From contig NC_068925.1 of the NCBI RefSeq assembly GCF_023091745.1, forward strand, positions 73,225,085-73,289,084: 64,000 nt of DNA, written 5' to 3'. The stretch comes from Budorcas taxicolor (Eukaryota; Chordata; Mammalia; Artiodactyla; Bovidae). Under the pieces are notes generated by a model. It did no database searches and had not been told where the DNA came from. It saw only the letters and a list, made by a program, of their open reading frames with translations. Below are positions 1 through 10,560 of the stretch, piece after piece. The position numbers and the translations under genes were made by a program. Numbering within the stretch: position 1 is the first letter of the stretch; each line of letters opens with the position of its first letter.

Positions 1-657
1 CATATCTACCAGGTTGGGGTGGAAGTCCGAGTTTCCAACTCAGCCTCCACTGACACTTGTTAGGTCTCCTTGTTAGAGATGGGTGAGCATAAGAGCAAGA
101 GCTCCCTGCTAAGCTCACATCGATCCCTCTGTGCATTGTAGTGGTGGTGGGCCTTATTGCTGCTGGGGGAAGTGAAAGGAAGTCTGTGGTCCCTGCTGGG
201 CCTTCTCTGGTAATACTCAAGTAGGAACAAAGTGGAGGCTGCATGCTTCACTACAGCCTCAAGAAGGGGGAAATCTAGGCTTCCTAGTAGCCCTTGCTGG
301 CTTAGATGGGAGTGGGGCCACAAGTTTTCTATTGTATTTTGACAGGTAGAGTGATTATTATCTAAAGTGTTCTGTCTGTTGAGGCCCCCTTCCCAGTTTT
401 TGTGCTAGAGAGACTGGCCTTTTGTTGGGACTCTTTTCGTCTACACCCACTGATATTTCCATGTTGCTGCCTTCTTCAGCTCCAAGTCTAGGAATATATG
501 AGGCGGAAAATAAAGCCAGAGAACTCACCACTGTTATTCCTAGCCAGTTTGCTTTTCTTTCTCCACCATTCAGAATAGTTTAATGTTTGTTTAATGTACT
601 TTTTTTTGTTTTTTTTAATGTCTAGAACTTTTCGAGGTACTTAGAGCAAGGAATCAG

Positions 658-872
658 GCTTTCCAGGTGGCTCAGTGGTAAAGAATCCATCTCCCAGTTC
701 AGGAGATGCAGGGAGCGCAGGTTGGGTCCCTGGGTCAGGATGATCCTGTGGAGTAGGAAATGGCAACCTGCTCCAGTATTCTTGCCTGGAAAATTCCATG
801 GGCAGAGGAGCCTGGTGGGCTACAGTTGATAGGACTGCAAAGAGTCAGACACGATTGAGTGACTGACCACGC
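658..872 (+). repeat. Bov-tA SINE
   Basis: A tRNA-Glu-like head (GTGGCTCAGTGGTAAAGAATC) is followed by the BovA body (CTCCAGTATTCTTGCCTGG, then AAAGAGTCAGACACGA). Ruminant-specific, diverged, with no clear target duplication. Confidence 0.85.
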
Positions 873-1227
873 TGAGCAGAGTGAGGAATAGGGAGGAGTA
901 TGTCTACTCCGTATTTGTGAAAGTGGAAGTCTCATTCAGTTTGCTTTTACTTGGTTTATTCTAACAGGCCAATCACTTTTCCTACCTGAGGTCTCAGGTC
1001 CAAGTATCCTTAATCAAACTTGTGTAAATTGCTTTCCATGGGGAAGGAAAGTTAAAATCCCAAAGAGCTCTGTGCATTGTTGGGATGGGTAGAAACAGTT
1101 TTCATACCCCAAGTACACACTGGGCCCTCTGAATTTATAGCTTTCTTTTTCTCATCTTTAAGGCTTGGGGCCAACTAGAGGGGGACCAGAGATATTCAGA
1201 CTATTTCACATTCATTAAGGGATCTTT

Positions 1228-1551
1228 TGAGCTTCCCTGGTAGCTCAGCTGGTGAAGAATCCACCTGCAGTAGGTCGGGATTCCTAGGTCGGGAAGATCC
1301 CTGGGGAAGGGATAGGCTACCCACTGCAGTATTCCTGGGCTTCCTTGGTGGCTCAGATGGTGAAGAATCTGCCTGCAATGTGGAAGACCTGGGTTCGATC
1401 CCTAGGTTGGGAAGATCCCCTGGAGGAGGACATGGCAATCCACTCCAGTACTCTTGCCTGGAGAATCCCCATGGACAGAGGAGCCTGGCGGGCTACAGTC
1501 CAGGGGGTCACAGAGTCAGACATGACTGAGTGACTAAGCACAGCACAGCAC
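1228..1551 (+). repeat. Bov-tA SINE, tandem-head (dimeric) form
   Basis: Two tRNA-like heads stand in tandem: a head plus short body (1228-1337), then a complete unit joined through the motif ATTCCTGGGCTTCCTTGG. An 11-bp target duplication AAGGGATCTTT flanks it exactly (1217-1227 and 1552-1562), so the dimer inserted as one unit. Confidence 0.9.
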
Positions 1552-1562
1552 AAGGGATCTTT

Positions 1563-2084
1563 ATTCTCTAGAGGTACAAAGACGCTCCCATGACACAAGG
1601 GGAAGTTTCACCTAGACGTTTCTAAGAACCACCTAAGTGCCACAGAGGAGCAGCTGGGGGACGTGTATGGTGGGTCCCTGCAACTTGGCCTGGCTTCTAA
1701 AAGCAGAGCTTCCTGCCTTTGATTATTGAGGGTGAGAACCATGCTCAATAATTTCTTGGAACCAGGCTTCTCTATATTTCATTGTTTACTGAATCTGATT
1801 CCTTAAAAGCCTGTTATTTAGGGAAATATCATCTTGCTGTGGAGCAGCACGTGTTTTTAATCCAGCTAGATCTCATTTGGGATCCTGGTCCCATCTTTTG
1901 CTAGCTGTATGACCTTGAAGCTCAGTCATTCACTTAGAAATCGTCCTGTACTGCCTCCTGTGGACCAGTCACTGTGCTGTGTTTTGGGAATAAAGTAATG
2001 AGTACCCCTTCTCCCTTTACTTTCCAGCCAATAGCAAGTCCAGTTGGTTTTAATTCAAAAATATATCCAAAATTGGATTACTTT
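1563..2084. other. Intronic sequence with a MIR-like scrap
   Basis: Mostly unrecognised sequence. Around 1868-1915 the words GATCCTGGTCCC and TAGCTGTATGACCTTG resemble the MIR core in + orientation. Nothing looks coding. Confidence 0.5.
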
Positions 2085-2640
2085 TCTCCATCACCCTATC
2101 GTTTCCCCAGACTATAATAGTGAGTTCTCTGATTCTGTTCTTCCCTCTAATCTTCTGCCTCAATTTATTCTTTCATAAACATGCATCTGATTATTACTTT
2201 CTTACTCAGGACCCTCCAGTTACACTGAGACATACTGAGAATAAAATCTAACACCTCCGCATGGCCCACTAGGGCCTGCGTGGTCTGGTTTCTGCTTCCC
2301 CATCGAGTTGTCTAGCACCCCTTTCCCCCTCGTTTAGTATGCGTTAGTCATACCAGACTTTCTTCCTTTCCTTAAACTATCTCACTTGTCCTACCCTGAG
2401 GCCATTACACTGGTTATCTTCTCTATCTTGGATACTTTTCGTCCAAAGTTTGAATGACTGGTGTCTTGCTTTTATTCACGTTTCAGTCCAAACACTCTCT
2501 TTGCTCTACTCCTCAAGTCACATTCTATCAAAACACTGTGTGTTCCCCAGCCTCTTATTTTTTGAAAGTAAAATTTCATTGTATATAGTTTTATTAGAAT
2601 ACAGTCACAATCATTTGATTAAAATTTGTCAATAGTGAAA
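2085..2640 (+). repeat. L2 LINE fragment
   Basis: Degraded L2-like sequence in + orientation. Diagnostic stretches include AATAAAATCTAACACCTCC, CATGGCCCACTAGGGCCTG and TGGTCTGGTTTCTGC, which match the 3' part of mammalian L2. No open reading frame. Confidence 0.7.
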
Positions 2641-2779
2641 TTTAATGATAATTTAAATTTATTTTTTTTACAAGTACTCAGATTTATTTTCTAGGTACTT
2701 TTATGTATGTTGTCTAATTTATACTTGACAGCAACCTGTAATGAAGTTATTGTTTTCATCATTATTTAAAACACTTACT

Positions 2780-3107
2780 CTTTATTAGCCACTATTTTAA
2801 GCTCTGTGGGTTTCCCTATTGGCTCAGTGGTATAGAATCCACCTGTAACGCAGGAGACGAGCATTCGATCCCTGGGTGAGAAATATCCCCTGGAGAAGGA
2901 AATGGCAACTGAATTCAGTGTTCTTGCCTGGAGAATCCCATGGACAGAGGAACCTGGTGGGCTACAGACCCACCAGGGGTTGCAAAAGAGTCGGACACAA
3001 GTTAGCAATTAAACAAAAATAACAGCAGCAATTTTAAGCTCTATGCATATATTAACATATTTAATCATTGCAGCAACCCTATGAGGTAGGTACTGTTGTT
3101 GTCTGCA
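2780..3107 (-). repeat. MIR SINE split by a Bov-tA
   Basis: Antisense MIR. The left part (TTTATTAGCCACTATTTTAAGC) and right part (AACCCTATGAGGTAGGTACTG) join once the Bov-tA at 2806-3030 and its duplicated target are removed. A similar A/T-rich MIR-like stretch precedes it at about 2670-2770. Confidence 0.7.
2806..3030 (+). repeat. Bov-tA SINE inside MIR
   Basis: Bov-tA with head and body. A perfect 12-bp target duplication ATTTTAAGCTCT (2794-2805 and 3031-3042) bounds it. Near the 3' end GACCCACCAGGGG is a small internal change relative to other copies. Confidence 0.9.
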
Positions 3108-3236
3108 TTTACTTTTTTTTAAATTAATTTTTATTGGTGTATAGTTGATTTACAATGTTGTGTTAATTTCTTCTGTACAGCAAAGTGATTCAGTTATATG
3201 TAAACATATATCCACTCTATTTATCTCTTCTTACAA
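3108..3236 (-). repeat. L1 3' UTR fragment, antisense
   Basis: Begins with a T run (the poly-A tail on the other strand), followed by ATAGTTGATTTACAATGTTG and CTGTACAGCAAAGTGATTCA. This is the common artiodactyl L1 3' UTR in reverse. Strongly 5'-truncated. Confidence 0.8.
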
Positions 3237-3244
3237 TTTGGCAT

Positions 3245-3370
3245 CGTCTTGATTTGTCTACTAGACTAACCTCTCCAAGAACATGAATCATGCTCTTTCC
3301 TTCACTGCTATTTGCCCAGTGTCTAGAACAATTCTGGTCCCAAAGTAATCAATATTGGTTGAGTAAAGTT
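3245..3370 (+). repeat. L2 3' end fragment
   Basis: Resembles the L2 3' terminus (CTAGACTAACCTCTCCAAGAAC, then CAGTGTCTAGAACAATTCTGG and a GGTTGAGTAAA end). A MIR-like stretch in + orientation follows at about 3371-3505. Confidence 0.6.
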
Positions 3371-3660
3371 GCTTAATTCTCTTGTGCCCCAGTCTCTCTC
3401 CTGTGACATGGAATAATAACTGGCTAATCAAACAAGGTTGTATTTAGAATTGTGAGGTAATCAATGTCTGTGAGCTACTTGGTATATTTATTGTTTCATT
3501 ATGATCACTTATATTACAGTGCCCACTCTATTCTCCCATAGTCCTCCGGTTCCTGTTTTTGTACTTCCTGATCCATCTGGAATCCATGAGTGTTTGTCCG
3601 TGACAGAGGCTGGCTGGTTTGATGCTTGCGATGAAATCCTCACCTAGTTCTCTCTTGGCT

Positions 3661-3677
3661 GTATTTTTCCTCACAGG
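3661..3677 (+). promoter_or_regulatory. KCNH1: Splice acceptor of the KCNH1 exon
   Basis: TTTTTCCTCACAG precedes GTTCTACAG. Starting the exon at 3677 gives the in-frame residues VLQLGSD, which continue the known EAG1 sequence at a codon boundary (phase 0). A second AG nine bases on (TACAG, ending at 3685) would remove VLQ and is less likely. Confidence 0.85.
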
Positions 3678-4150
3678 TTCTACAGCTGGGCTCAGACATC
3701 CTTCCCCAGTACAAGCAAGAGGCGCCAAAGACTCCCCCGCACATCATCTTACATTACTGTGTTTTTAAGACCACGTGGGATTGGATCATCCTGATCTTAA
3801 CCTTCTACACAGCCATCCTGGTTCCTTACAATGTCTCCTTTAAAACCAGGCAGAACAACGTGGCCTGGCTGGTTGTGGATAGCATCGTGGATGTCATTTT
3901 TTTGGTGGACATAGTGCTGAATTTTCATACCACTTTTGTTGGACCCGCTGGGGAGGTGATTTCTGACCCCAAACTCATTCGCATGAACTACCTGAAGACG
4001 TGGTTTGTGATTGATCTTCTGTCCTGTTTGCCCTATGACGTCATCAACGCTTTTGAGAACGTGGATGAGGTTAGTGCCTTTATGGGTGATCCAGGGAAGA
4101 TTGGTTTTGCTGATCAGATTCCACCACCCCTGGAGGGGAGAGAGAGTCAG
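3677..4150 (+). CDS. KCNH1: KCNH1 (EAG1/Kv10.1) exon encoding pre-S1 linker through S3, with alternatively spliced insert
   Basis: One internal exon of the ether-a-go-go voltage-gated K+ channel, a plasma-membrane tetramer prominent in brain. The 158 codons read VLQLGSDILPQYKQE onward, matching mammalian EAG1. Exon residues 1-31 are the linker after the PAS region. S1 spans about 34-52 (WDWIILILTFYTAILVPYNV), S2 about 63-88 (IFLVDIVLNFHTTFV) and S3 about 107-126 (WFVIDLLSCLPYDV). Acidic residues in S2 (D78) and S3 (D113) fit the EAG divalent-cation and gating positions. Residues 132-158 (VSAFMGDPGKIGFADQIPPP and seven more) are the optional insert ahead of S4. Both donors keep phase 0. KCNH5 is less likely: it has I or L at several places where V and I occur here, and lacks this insert. 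The frame is intact. The S4-pore and PAS exons lie outside the window. Confidence 0.96.
4067..4075 (+). promoter_or_regulatory. KCNH1: Internal (short-form) KCNH1 splice donor
   Basis: GAG|GTTAGT after the codons for FENVDE closely fits the mammalian donor consensus. Use of it ends the exon at 4069 (131 codons) and joins S3 to S4 without the 27-residue insert. Confidence 0.85.
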
Positions 4151-4156
4151 GTACAT
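4148..4156 (+). promoter_or_regulatory. KCNH1: Distal (long-form) KCNH1 splice donor
   Basis: CAG|GTACAT after the codons for EGRESQ. It is 81 bases beyond the internal donor, so the reading frame is preserved and the insert is included. Confidence 0.85.
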
Positions 4157-6019
4157 CCCTCAAATCTCAGACCTTGTTGTCATGTCTTTAATTGTGGATG
4201 CTCAACAGAAGAGTACTTGAATGGGTGGGAATTAGTACGACTGGTGTCTGAAACAGAGGGAGCATGATGCCTGGTCAGCATCCTTGCCTGCTGCTCTTGT
4301 CCTTTGGAGGTGTGGAGAACCCTGCATGTCAATGGATGGGTGCGGAGGAGACCAGAGGCTTCTCTCTTCCTCATGTGGAGTGCAAGCTGCTGGCTTGGGA
4401 GGTGGGGCTGCAGAAGCAGGCATGCATTGCCACTGCACTGGTGAATCTTACACTTGGTATGCAATTGCTGAATGCCTATCTACTGATTATTCTCACTATG
4501 GGGACTTTTCCATTTTCTGCTGGTGCCCTTTGGCTGTTTCAAAACTAATTAACTCTTGATATCAGGGATGCTACTCTCCCCTAAGGTTGCTTGCCTTTAT
4601 TTTTCCTTTTTCTCTGGTAAGTGTCGGGAAACAATGTGTTGATTCTTCGCTAAAATGAATTTTGCAGGTGACCAATGGCATTCACTTGTCCATGCTGTCC
4701 CTTGCCTAAATTTGCTGAGGTAGTCAGGCTGTGGTTAAGTCTGACTCTTGTGGTTAAGTCAGGCAAGAGGAAAGTGTTACTGGACTACACTGCTTTGGGT
4801 TGTTATGGGAAGAATTAAAAGAAGATAAATGCTCTGAAACAGGCTAAAATCAGGACATGCTTAAAGAGTCAGTGAATGTGTGCTGGGACCTGTTGCAGCA
4901 GGAAGGGGCCACTCGGCTGGTTAAAGTGATTTTCTCCTTTGAAAAAAGCAAGGGTGTCATATCACGGCAAAGGAAAATGTCAGATTCTTATCTAGTTTGA
5001 ATGTTCAGTACACCTGGTAAGTAGGTCTTCAGCCTCAGGTAGCAGTGGCCCTCACTGCCTCGGGTTGCAGAGGGTCCCCGAGGCCTTCAGTGTGGCTGTC
5101 CTGCTGTCTGGGTGGGTCATCAGGAAGTTGTTGGGAGGCTGAAGTGAGGCAAGATTCGCTCTCAGGGCTAAAGGGCGAGTAGGACTCAACCTTGACATAG
5201 TGGGAAGGGACAGCCAGTTCCCTGCCAGGATAACAGGGACTGCCAGTGACCCCACGTCTTGCTGGTGGCATAATGGTGCCTCTCACCTTCACATCAGTAC
5301 CAGCAGTGGGCGAGGATTCCAGCCCCTGCCTGAGAATCCAACTTCCTACTGTTTGCTCTCCAGCGAAGGGGAACTGGTGTTCAGATGCTCCAGACTCAGA
5401 ACAGTCCCTGTTTTCATCTGTGTGGTGTGTTTTAATAGACTTTAAAATCCTGAGAAATAATGCTTCGGGTGGCTTGTGTGGATTTTGTAGGGGGATTAAA
5501 TGAGTCGAGACATTTAGAAGAGTGAAATCATCCCCAAACTGAATGTTGGGATTCTTAAATGTGAATTTTAGTACATGTTGGGAGTGCTATTTTTCTCTGT
5601 GAGTACATTTCTAGCAAATTTTATGTTAGCGAGGAAAATATGATCATTTTGGCTTAGATAATTTAACTGATTATTTCAACCTACAAGAGCTTCTTATGCA
5701 CATATGGGAAATGAGTTTTAACTCTAAAAATACTGGTTGAGTTTTAAAAATAAGCCATTTGCTATTTACAGCAATGACATTGAAATTTTGCAGATAAATA
5801 GAACAGTTCTTTGGCTTCTGTGGTTTCTTACTAAACACTGGCAGAGCTGTAAACACATATGTAAATGTGTCAAGATTACCTTGTAGGTTAGCAGAGCATA
5901 GAGCTTCTTCCTATGCACTGTGTATGTTGGGTTAGAATTCCTTTGCCATTAATTGTGAGTACCCTTGACATGGTTTCTGGTGTCCAGATTTGTGAAATCT
6001 ATTGTAGATAGGGAAATTA
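4151..6019. other. Unique intronic sequence
   Basis: No repeat or gene recognised. The frame of the exon stays open to about 4267, but this is read-through past both donors. A small direct duplication, GTGGTTAAGTC, occurs twice near 4733-4763. Confidence 0.6.
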
Positions 6020-6029
6020 TAATTTCTCT

Positions 6030-6244
6030 GTGACCAGTCCCTCAGTCCTGTCCAACTCTTTGCAACCCCATGGACTGTAGCCCTTCAGGCTTCTCTCTTC
6101 ATGGGATCTTCTAGGCAAGAATACTGGAGTTGGTTGCAATTTCCTACTCCAGGGGATCTTCCTGACCCAGGGGTCACACCCATATCTCTTGTGGCTCCTG
6201 CATTGGCAGGTGAATTCTTTACCAATGAGCCACCTGGGAAGCTG
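6030..6244 (-). repeat. Bov-tA SINE, antisense
   Basis: Reverse-complement Bov-tA: CAACTCTTTGCAACCCCATG at the left and ACCAATGAGCCACCTGGGAA at the right. A 10-bp perfect target duplication TAATTTCTCT lies at 6020-6029 and 6245-6254. Confidence 0.9.
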
Positions 6245-6254
6245 TAATTTCTCT

Positions 6255-6780
6255 ATAGCTTTCTATTAATAGTTGGCAAAGGGTCTTAGCATTAAAGTTC
6301 TTACAACTGTGTCTTGATCATGGATAATAATATGAACATTAAGAGGTTATAGTTATGATTTGCTTCTGTAAAGACTTGACTTTATATTTGATAACTCCTT
6401 TCAGAGCTTTGGCTGACACCTGAAATAAAACCTTTCTGTAATAGTTGTGGTAGAGTTGGGGAAACACAAGAATACTGAAGATTTGGCTGCTGGTCCTCTT
6501 GGTCTCACCTATAAGGACAGCTGAGAACCTTGTGCACGTCATATAGCCTTTCTGGATCCCAGTTTTGCTAGCTGCAGCTAGGGCATGATACCACTTCACC
6601 TGCCTGAACGCATCACATTTGGGCTGTGGATTTGAGTTCCCTGTCAGTTGCAAAACCTGGTGAGTTCAGAATCCCTGGTGTTAGTCTCACCTCCAGACTG
6701 ACTGTAAAAATGAGAGACTCAGCACCCTGACTTCCTAACTTTGGTGGAAGTTGGAGGAAGGTAGGGTGGGAAGGGAATAT
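6255..6780. other. Unique intronic sequence
   Basis: No repeat recognised. A 104-codon antisense open frame (6339-6653) has no recognisable motif and looks like chance. Confidence 0.5.
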
Positions 6781-6782
6781 TT

Positions 6783-6992
6783 AGCAGGTTACTCAGATGG
6801 TAAAGTGTCTGCCTGCAATGTGGGAGACCCGGGTTTGATCCCTGGGTTGGGAAGATCCCCTGGAGAAGGAAATGGCAACCTGCTCCAGTACTCTTGCCTG
6901 GAAAACTGTATGGCTGGAGGAGCCTGGTAGGCTACAGTCCATGGGGTCGCAAAGAGTCAGACACGACTGAGCAACATCCCTTTCTTTTCATG
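6783..6992 (+). repeat. Bov-tA SINE
   Basis: Head TTACTCAGATGGTAAAGTGT and body CCATGGGGTCGCAAAGAGTC are clear. The first bases of the head are altered. Confidence 0.85.
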
Positions 6993-7484
6993 ATAAGTAG
7001 ACCGACTGGAGGTCAGAGCCCAATAGAACTGTCATATGGTTTAACCTTCTTAACTCACAAATAGAACAGAGAAGAATCACAAGGGGACTCAGTATTACTG
7101 TGACCATATGATTTGCTGCACCGTCTTGAATGAGTCATATTCTCTGGGTCTGTTCCATGACAGTTTTGGTAAAATAGGGAGAAAACACAGAAGGATACTA
7201 TTGAGTCAGAACTGACCAAGAAGTTCCTGATGTGTGTGGTTCACCCTTGGCTTGGTTGTTGTGATGGGGAGGCTGGGTATTGGGTACCAAGAGATGGGAA
7301 GAGGCAGTTTCCCTGAGGCAGGTGGGTTGGTGATGAGATGGGCACTTTAAGATGCTCACCAAGGGATAGCACCGTTTTCCAGGCACAGACTTTTGTGTTA
7401 AAAGGCACCATTAAATCAGTGGGCACGAAGGGCTGCTGGTGCTTAGAGTGGGTTGGAGAGGCCATGAAGGGCACCCCACCTGTT
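6993..7484. other. Unique intronic sequence
   Basis: No repeat or gene recognised before the BovB target site at 7485. Confidence 0.5.
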
Positions 7485-7764
7485 GAACCTGGGTTCAGTT
7501 CAGTTCAGTTGCTCAGTTGTGTCCAACTCTTTGTGTCCCCATGAATCGCAGCATGCCAGGCCTCCCTGTCCATCACCAACTCCCGGAGTTCACTCAAACT
7601 CATGTCCATCAACTCAGTGATGCCATCCAGCCATCTCATCTGTCGTCCCCTTCTCCCAGCATCAGGGTCTTTTCCAGTGAGTCAACTCTTCACATCAGGT
7701 GGCTAAAGTATTGGCGTTTCAGCTTCAGCATCAGTCCTTCCAATGAACACCCAGGATTGAGCTC

Positions 7765-7850
7765 CTTTATTATTATTTTTTTTTAATTTTATTATTTATT
7801 TATTTATTTATTTATTTTTAATTTTAAAATCTTTAATTCTTACATGTGTT
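7765..7850 (-). repeat. (ATTT)n tract with short L1-like tail inside BovB
   Basis: The BovB word CTCCTTTAGGATGG is split. Between CTCCTTTA and TTCTTTAGAATGG lie repeated ATTT units and a stretch ending CTTTAATTCTTACATGTG. This looks like a very short 5'-truncated L1 or other poly-A retroelement whose tail became a microsatellite. Confidence 0.5.
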
Positions 7851-8119
7851 CTTTAGAATGGACTGGTTGGATCTCCTTGCAGTCCCAGGGACTCTCAAGA
7901 GTCTTCTCCAACACCACAGTTCAAAAGCATTAATTCTTCAGCACTCAGCTTTCTTCACAGTCCAACTCTCAACAACCATACATGATCACTGGAAAAACCA
8001 TAGCCTTGACTAGACGGATCTTTGTTGGCAAAGTAATATCTCTGCTTTTCAATATGCTATCTATGTGGGTCATAACTTTCCTTCCAAGGAGTAAGCGTCT
8101 TTTAATTTCATGGCTGCAA

Positions 8120-8965
8120 TCACCATCTGCAGTGATTTTGGAGCCCAAAAGTAAAGTCTGACACTGTTTCTACTGTTTCCCCATCTATTTCCCATGAACT
8201 GAAGGGACCGGATGCCATGATCTTCGTTTTCTGAATGTTGAGCTTTAAGCCAACTTTTTCACCCTCCTCTTTCACTTTCATCAAGAGGCTTTTAAGTTCC
8301 TCTTCACTTTCTGTCATAAGGGTGGTGTCATCTGCATATCTGAGGTTATTGATATTTCTCCCGGCAATCTTGATTCCAGTTTGTGATTCTTCCAGCCCAG
8401 CGTTTCTCATGATGTACTCCACAGAGAAGTTAAATAAGCAGGGTGACAATATACAGCCTTGACGTACTCCTTTTCCTATTTGGAACCAGTCTGTTGTTTC
8501 ATGTCCAGTTCTGACTGTTGCTTCCTGACCTGCATATAGGTTTCTCAAGAGGCAGGTCAGGTGGTCTGGTATTCCCATCTCTTTCAGAATTTTCCACAGT
8601 TTATTGTGATCCACACAATCAAAGGCTTTGGCATAGTCAATAAAGCAGAAATAGATGTTTTTCTGGAACTCTTTTGCTTTTTCGATGATCCAGCGGATGT
8701 TGGCAATTTGATCTCTGGTTCCTCTGCCTTTTCTAAAACCAGCTTGAACATCAGGAAGTTCACGGTTCACGTATTGCTGAAGCCTGGCTTGGAGAATTTT
8801 GAGCATTACTTTACTAGTGTGTGAGATGAGTGCAATTGTTCGGTAGTTTGAGCATTCTTTGGCATTGCCTTTCTTTGGGATTGGAATGAAAACTGACCTT
8901 TTCCAGTCCTGTGGCCACTGCTGAGTTTTCCAAATGTGCTGGCATATTGAGTGTGGCACTTTCAC
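8120..8965 (-). pseudogene. BovB reverse transcriptase remnant, 281 open codons
   Basis: Part of the BovB ORF, which copies the element's own RNA at a nicked target. Family RT motifs are present: motif A FIDYAKAFDCVDH at residues 108-120, motif B GVRQGCILSP at 167-176, and catalytic YADD at 210-213. The frame is lost near 8150, where bases are missing from the run before AGTAAAGTCTG, so VSDF runs into unrelated residues. The endonuclease domain and 5' half are absent. Dead as an element, and not a host gene. Confidence 0.9.
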
Positions 8966-9011
8966 AGCATCATCTTTCAGGATTTGAAATAGCTCAACTG
9001 GAACCTGGGTT

Positions 9012-9641
9012 AGGTGGGGAAAATTGCTTCATTAGAAGAGTTCTGATTAATTCACCATACGTTGTCTTCTTCCCCAGGCTCTGCCATGGGGTTGCTCATC
9101 TAAGACTAGAGAATGGGGAGAAATAGGGAATTACTGATTCATTTTGCATAAACAGTAATGGAACAGACCTCTCTCTGGTATCCTTTTAGTTATGCCAATG
9201 GAATTGTGTTGCAGTGGAGACCACCAGGGAAGCGGCAGATGGGCAGTGGGGCCTTTGCCATCTGTGTGTGTAGGGGTTAGGGTATAGGCGTGGGTACTGG
9301 GGAGAGGGCTCTTAAAGTGAAAGGATTGGACCTTCCCAATCTTGGCTCAGGAAATTAGGTTAAAAAGCCAGCGATTGTGAATTCAGCCCTGTTTGGATGG
9401 AGCCCACCTCATGATTTAGGCCACACAGGCAATCCATTTTGCCCCAGCTTGGTTCACTTATGTAGATGGCCTGCGTTTGCGTCATTCTCCAGTCTGTTGG
9501 TAATCATCCGTTTTGGAGGCCATTTGGGAGTATGTTTGCGCATTAGTTAAACTGGTGAGAGGACAGAAGGTCTGGAAACGGAGTAAGTGGAAGCTCGGAA
9601 TGGGTGTGCTAGAGCAAAAGCCCAGGGGGTCTCTTTCAAGC
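9012..9641. other. Unique intronic sequence
   Basis: No repeat recognised. Moderately G+C-rich, with no coding signal. Confidence 0.5.
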
Positions 9642-9649
9642 ACTTAGTG

Positions 9650-10008
9650 CAGTGGGCCCCGACCTTTTGGGCCCCAGGGACTGGTTTTCCGGAAGACGCT
9701 TTTCCCATGGACCAGTGTTGCAGGGCAGGGGGGCTGGTTTGGGGATGATCCTCATAAGGAGTGAGCAGGTCTACATCCCTCTCATGCACAGGTCACAGTA
9801 GGGTTCACGCTGCTACGAGAATCTAACGCCGCTGCTGATCTGACAGGAGTTGGGGCTCAGCGGGTAATGCGACTGATGGGGAGCGGCTGTAAATACAGGT
9901 GAAGCTTCGCTGGCTGGCCCACCGCTGTTCACCGCCTGCTATGTGGCCAGGTTCCTCACTGGCCACTGACTGCTACCTAGTCCGTGGCCTGGGGGTTGGG
10001 GACCCTTG
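9650..10008 (+). mobile_element. Nonautonomous hAT DNA transposon
   Basis: Terminal inverted repeats CAGTGGGCCCCGACCTTTTG and GGGGGTTGGGGACCCTTG are bounded by an 8-bp target duplication, ACTTAGTG (9642-9649) and ACTTCGTG (10009-10016), one mismatch, diagnostic of hAT. The interior has GAGAATCTAACGCCGCTGCT and GAGCGGCTGTAAATACAGGT. No transposase. Orientation is arbitrary and matches the copy at 30497-30691. Confidence 0.85.
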
Positions 10009-10016
10009 ACTTCGTG

Positions 10017-10385
10017 GATTATTGCCCTGGTGTGTGTCATGGGTTAAAGATAGAATTATTATTCACAAAACATAAGGAATCCTAATTTTATCCAGTGGAG
10101 TGCAGAAGTGCAAACAGGGGATGAGCCAATTGTGCCCCCACCTGGGTCACAATTCTGGTGCCCTGAGGCCTGGGGCCAAGAGCTTCCTCTGTCCCTGGCC
10201 CTGCAACCTCAGACTGCAGCACCACCAGCTAGGGCCAGTCACAGCTGACAGTTGCCAAAAGCACATGGGAGACGTTCACCCAGAGCAGAGGAGGACCGGG
10301 GCGTGCTGATGGAAAGATAACAGCACTGATAGCGACTTCCCTCCATCTAGAGCATCTACCTTTCCCAAACACTTTCAAGCGGATT
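10017..10385. other. Unique intronic sequence
   Basis: No repeat or gene recognised. A 69-codon open frame has no motif. Confidence 0.5.
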
Positions 10386-10560
10386 GTCTTTTTTATTATT
10401 GAAATGTAGTTGACCTGCCATATTATGTTAGTTTCAGGTGTAGTCCATAGTAGTTATACATTTGCAAACATTATAAAATGTTCACTGCGCTAAATCTAGT
10501 AACCATCTGTCCTCATACAAAGTTTTAATAATATTATTGACCGTATTCTTTGTTGTGCAG
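10386..10560 (-). repeat. L1M 3' UTR fragment, antisense
   Basis: TTATTGAAATGTAGTTGACC, TTAGTTTCAGGTGTAG and ACCATCTGTCCTCATACA match an old mammalian L1 3' UTR in reverse. Confidence 0.7.

Larger units (their letters stand above)
1..3676 (+). other. KCNH1: KCNH1 intron upstream of the exon
   Basis: Non-coding sequence ending in a pyrimidine-rich tract and CACAG acceptor at 3672-3676. I see no earlier KCNH1 exon in it. It holds Bov-tA, L2, MIR and L1 fragments listed separately. Positions 1-657 and 873-1216 contain no repeat or gene I recognise, apart from a T-rich run at about 600-618. Confidence 0.85.
7496..9000 (-). mobile_element. BovB LINE (RTE clade), 5'-truncated, antisense
   Basis: The left end is the reversed BovB 3' terminus (CAGTTCAGTTCAGTTGCTCA). 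The element runs up through the C-terminal region and reverse transcriptase and stops within the RT N-terminal part. A perfect 11-bp target duplication GAACCTGGGTT lies at 7485-7495 and 9001-9011. It is interrupted at about 7765-7850 by an A/T-rich insert. Confidence 0.95.

Noticed and set aside
4151..4559. Open frames continuing past the KCNH1 exon
   Set aside because: They start beyond two good splice donors and leave the conserved EAG1 sequence, so they are intron read-through.
8120..8965. Possible host reverse transcriptase gene
   Set aside because: It is the RT part of a 5'-truncated BovB bounded by an 11-bp target duplication, and the frame breaks at its end.
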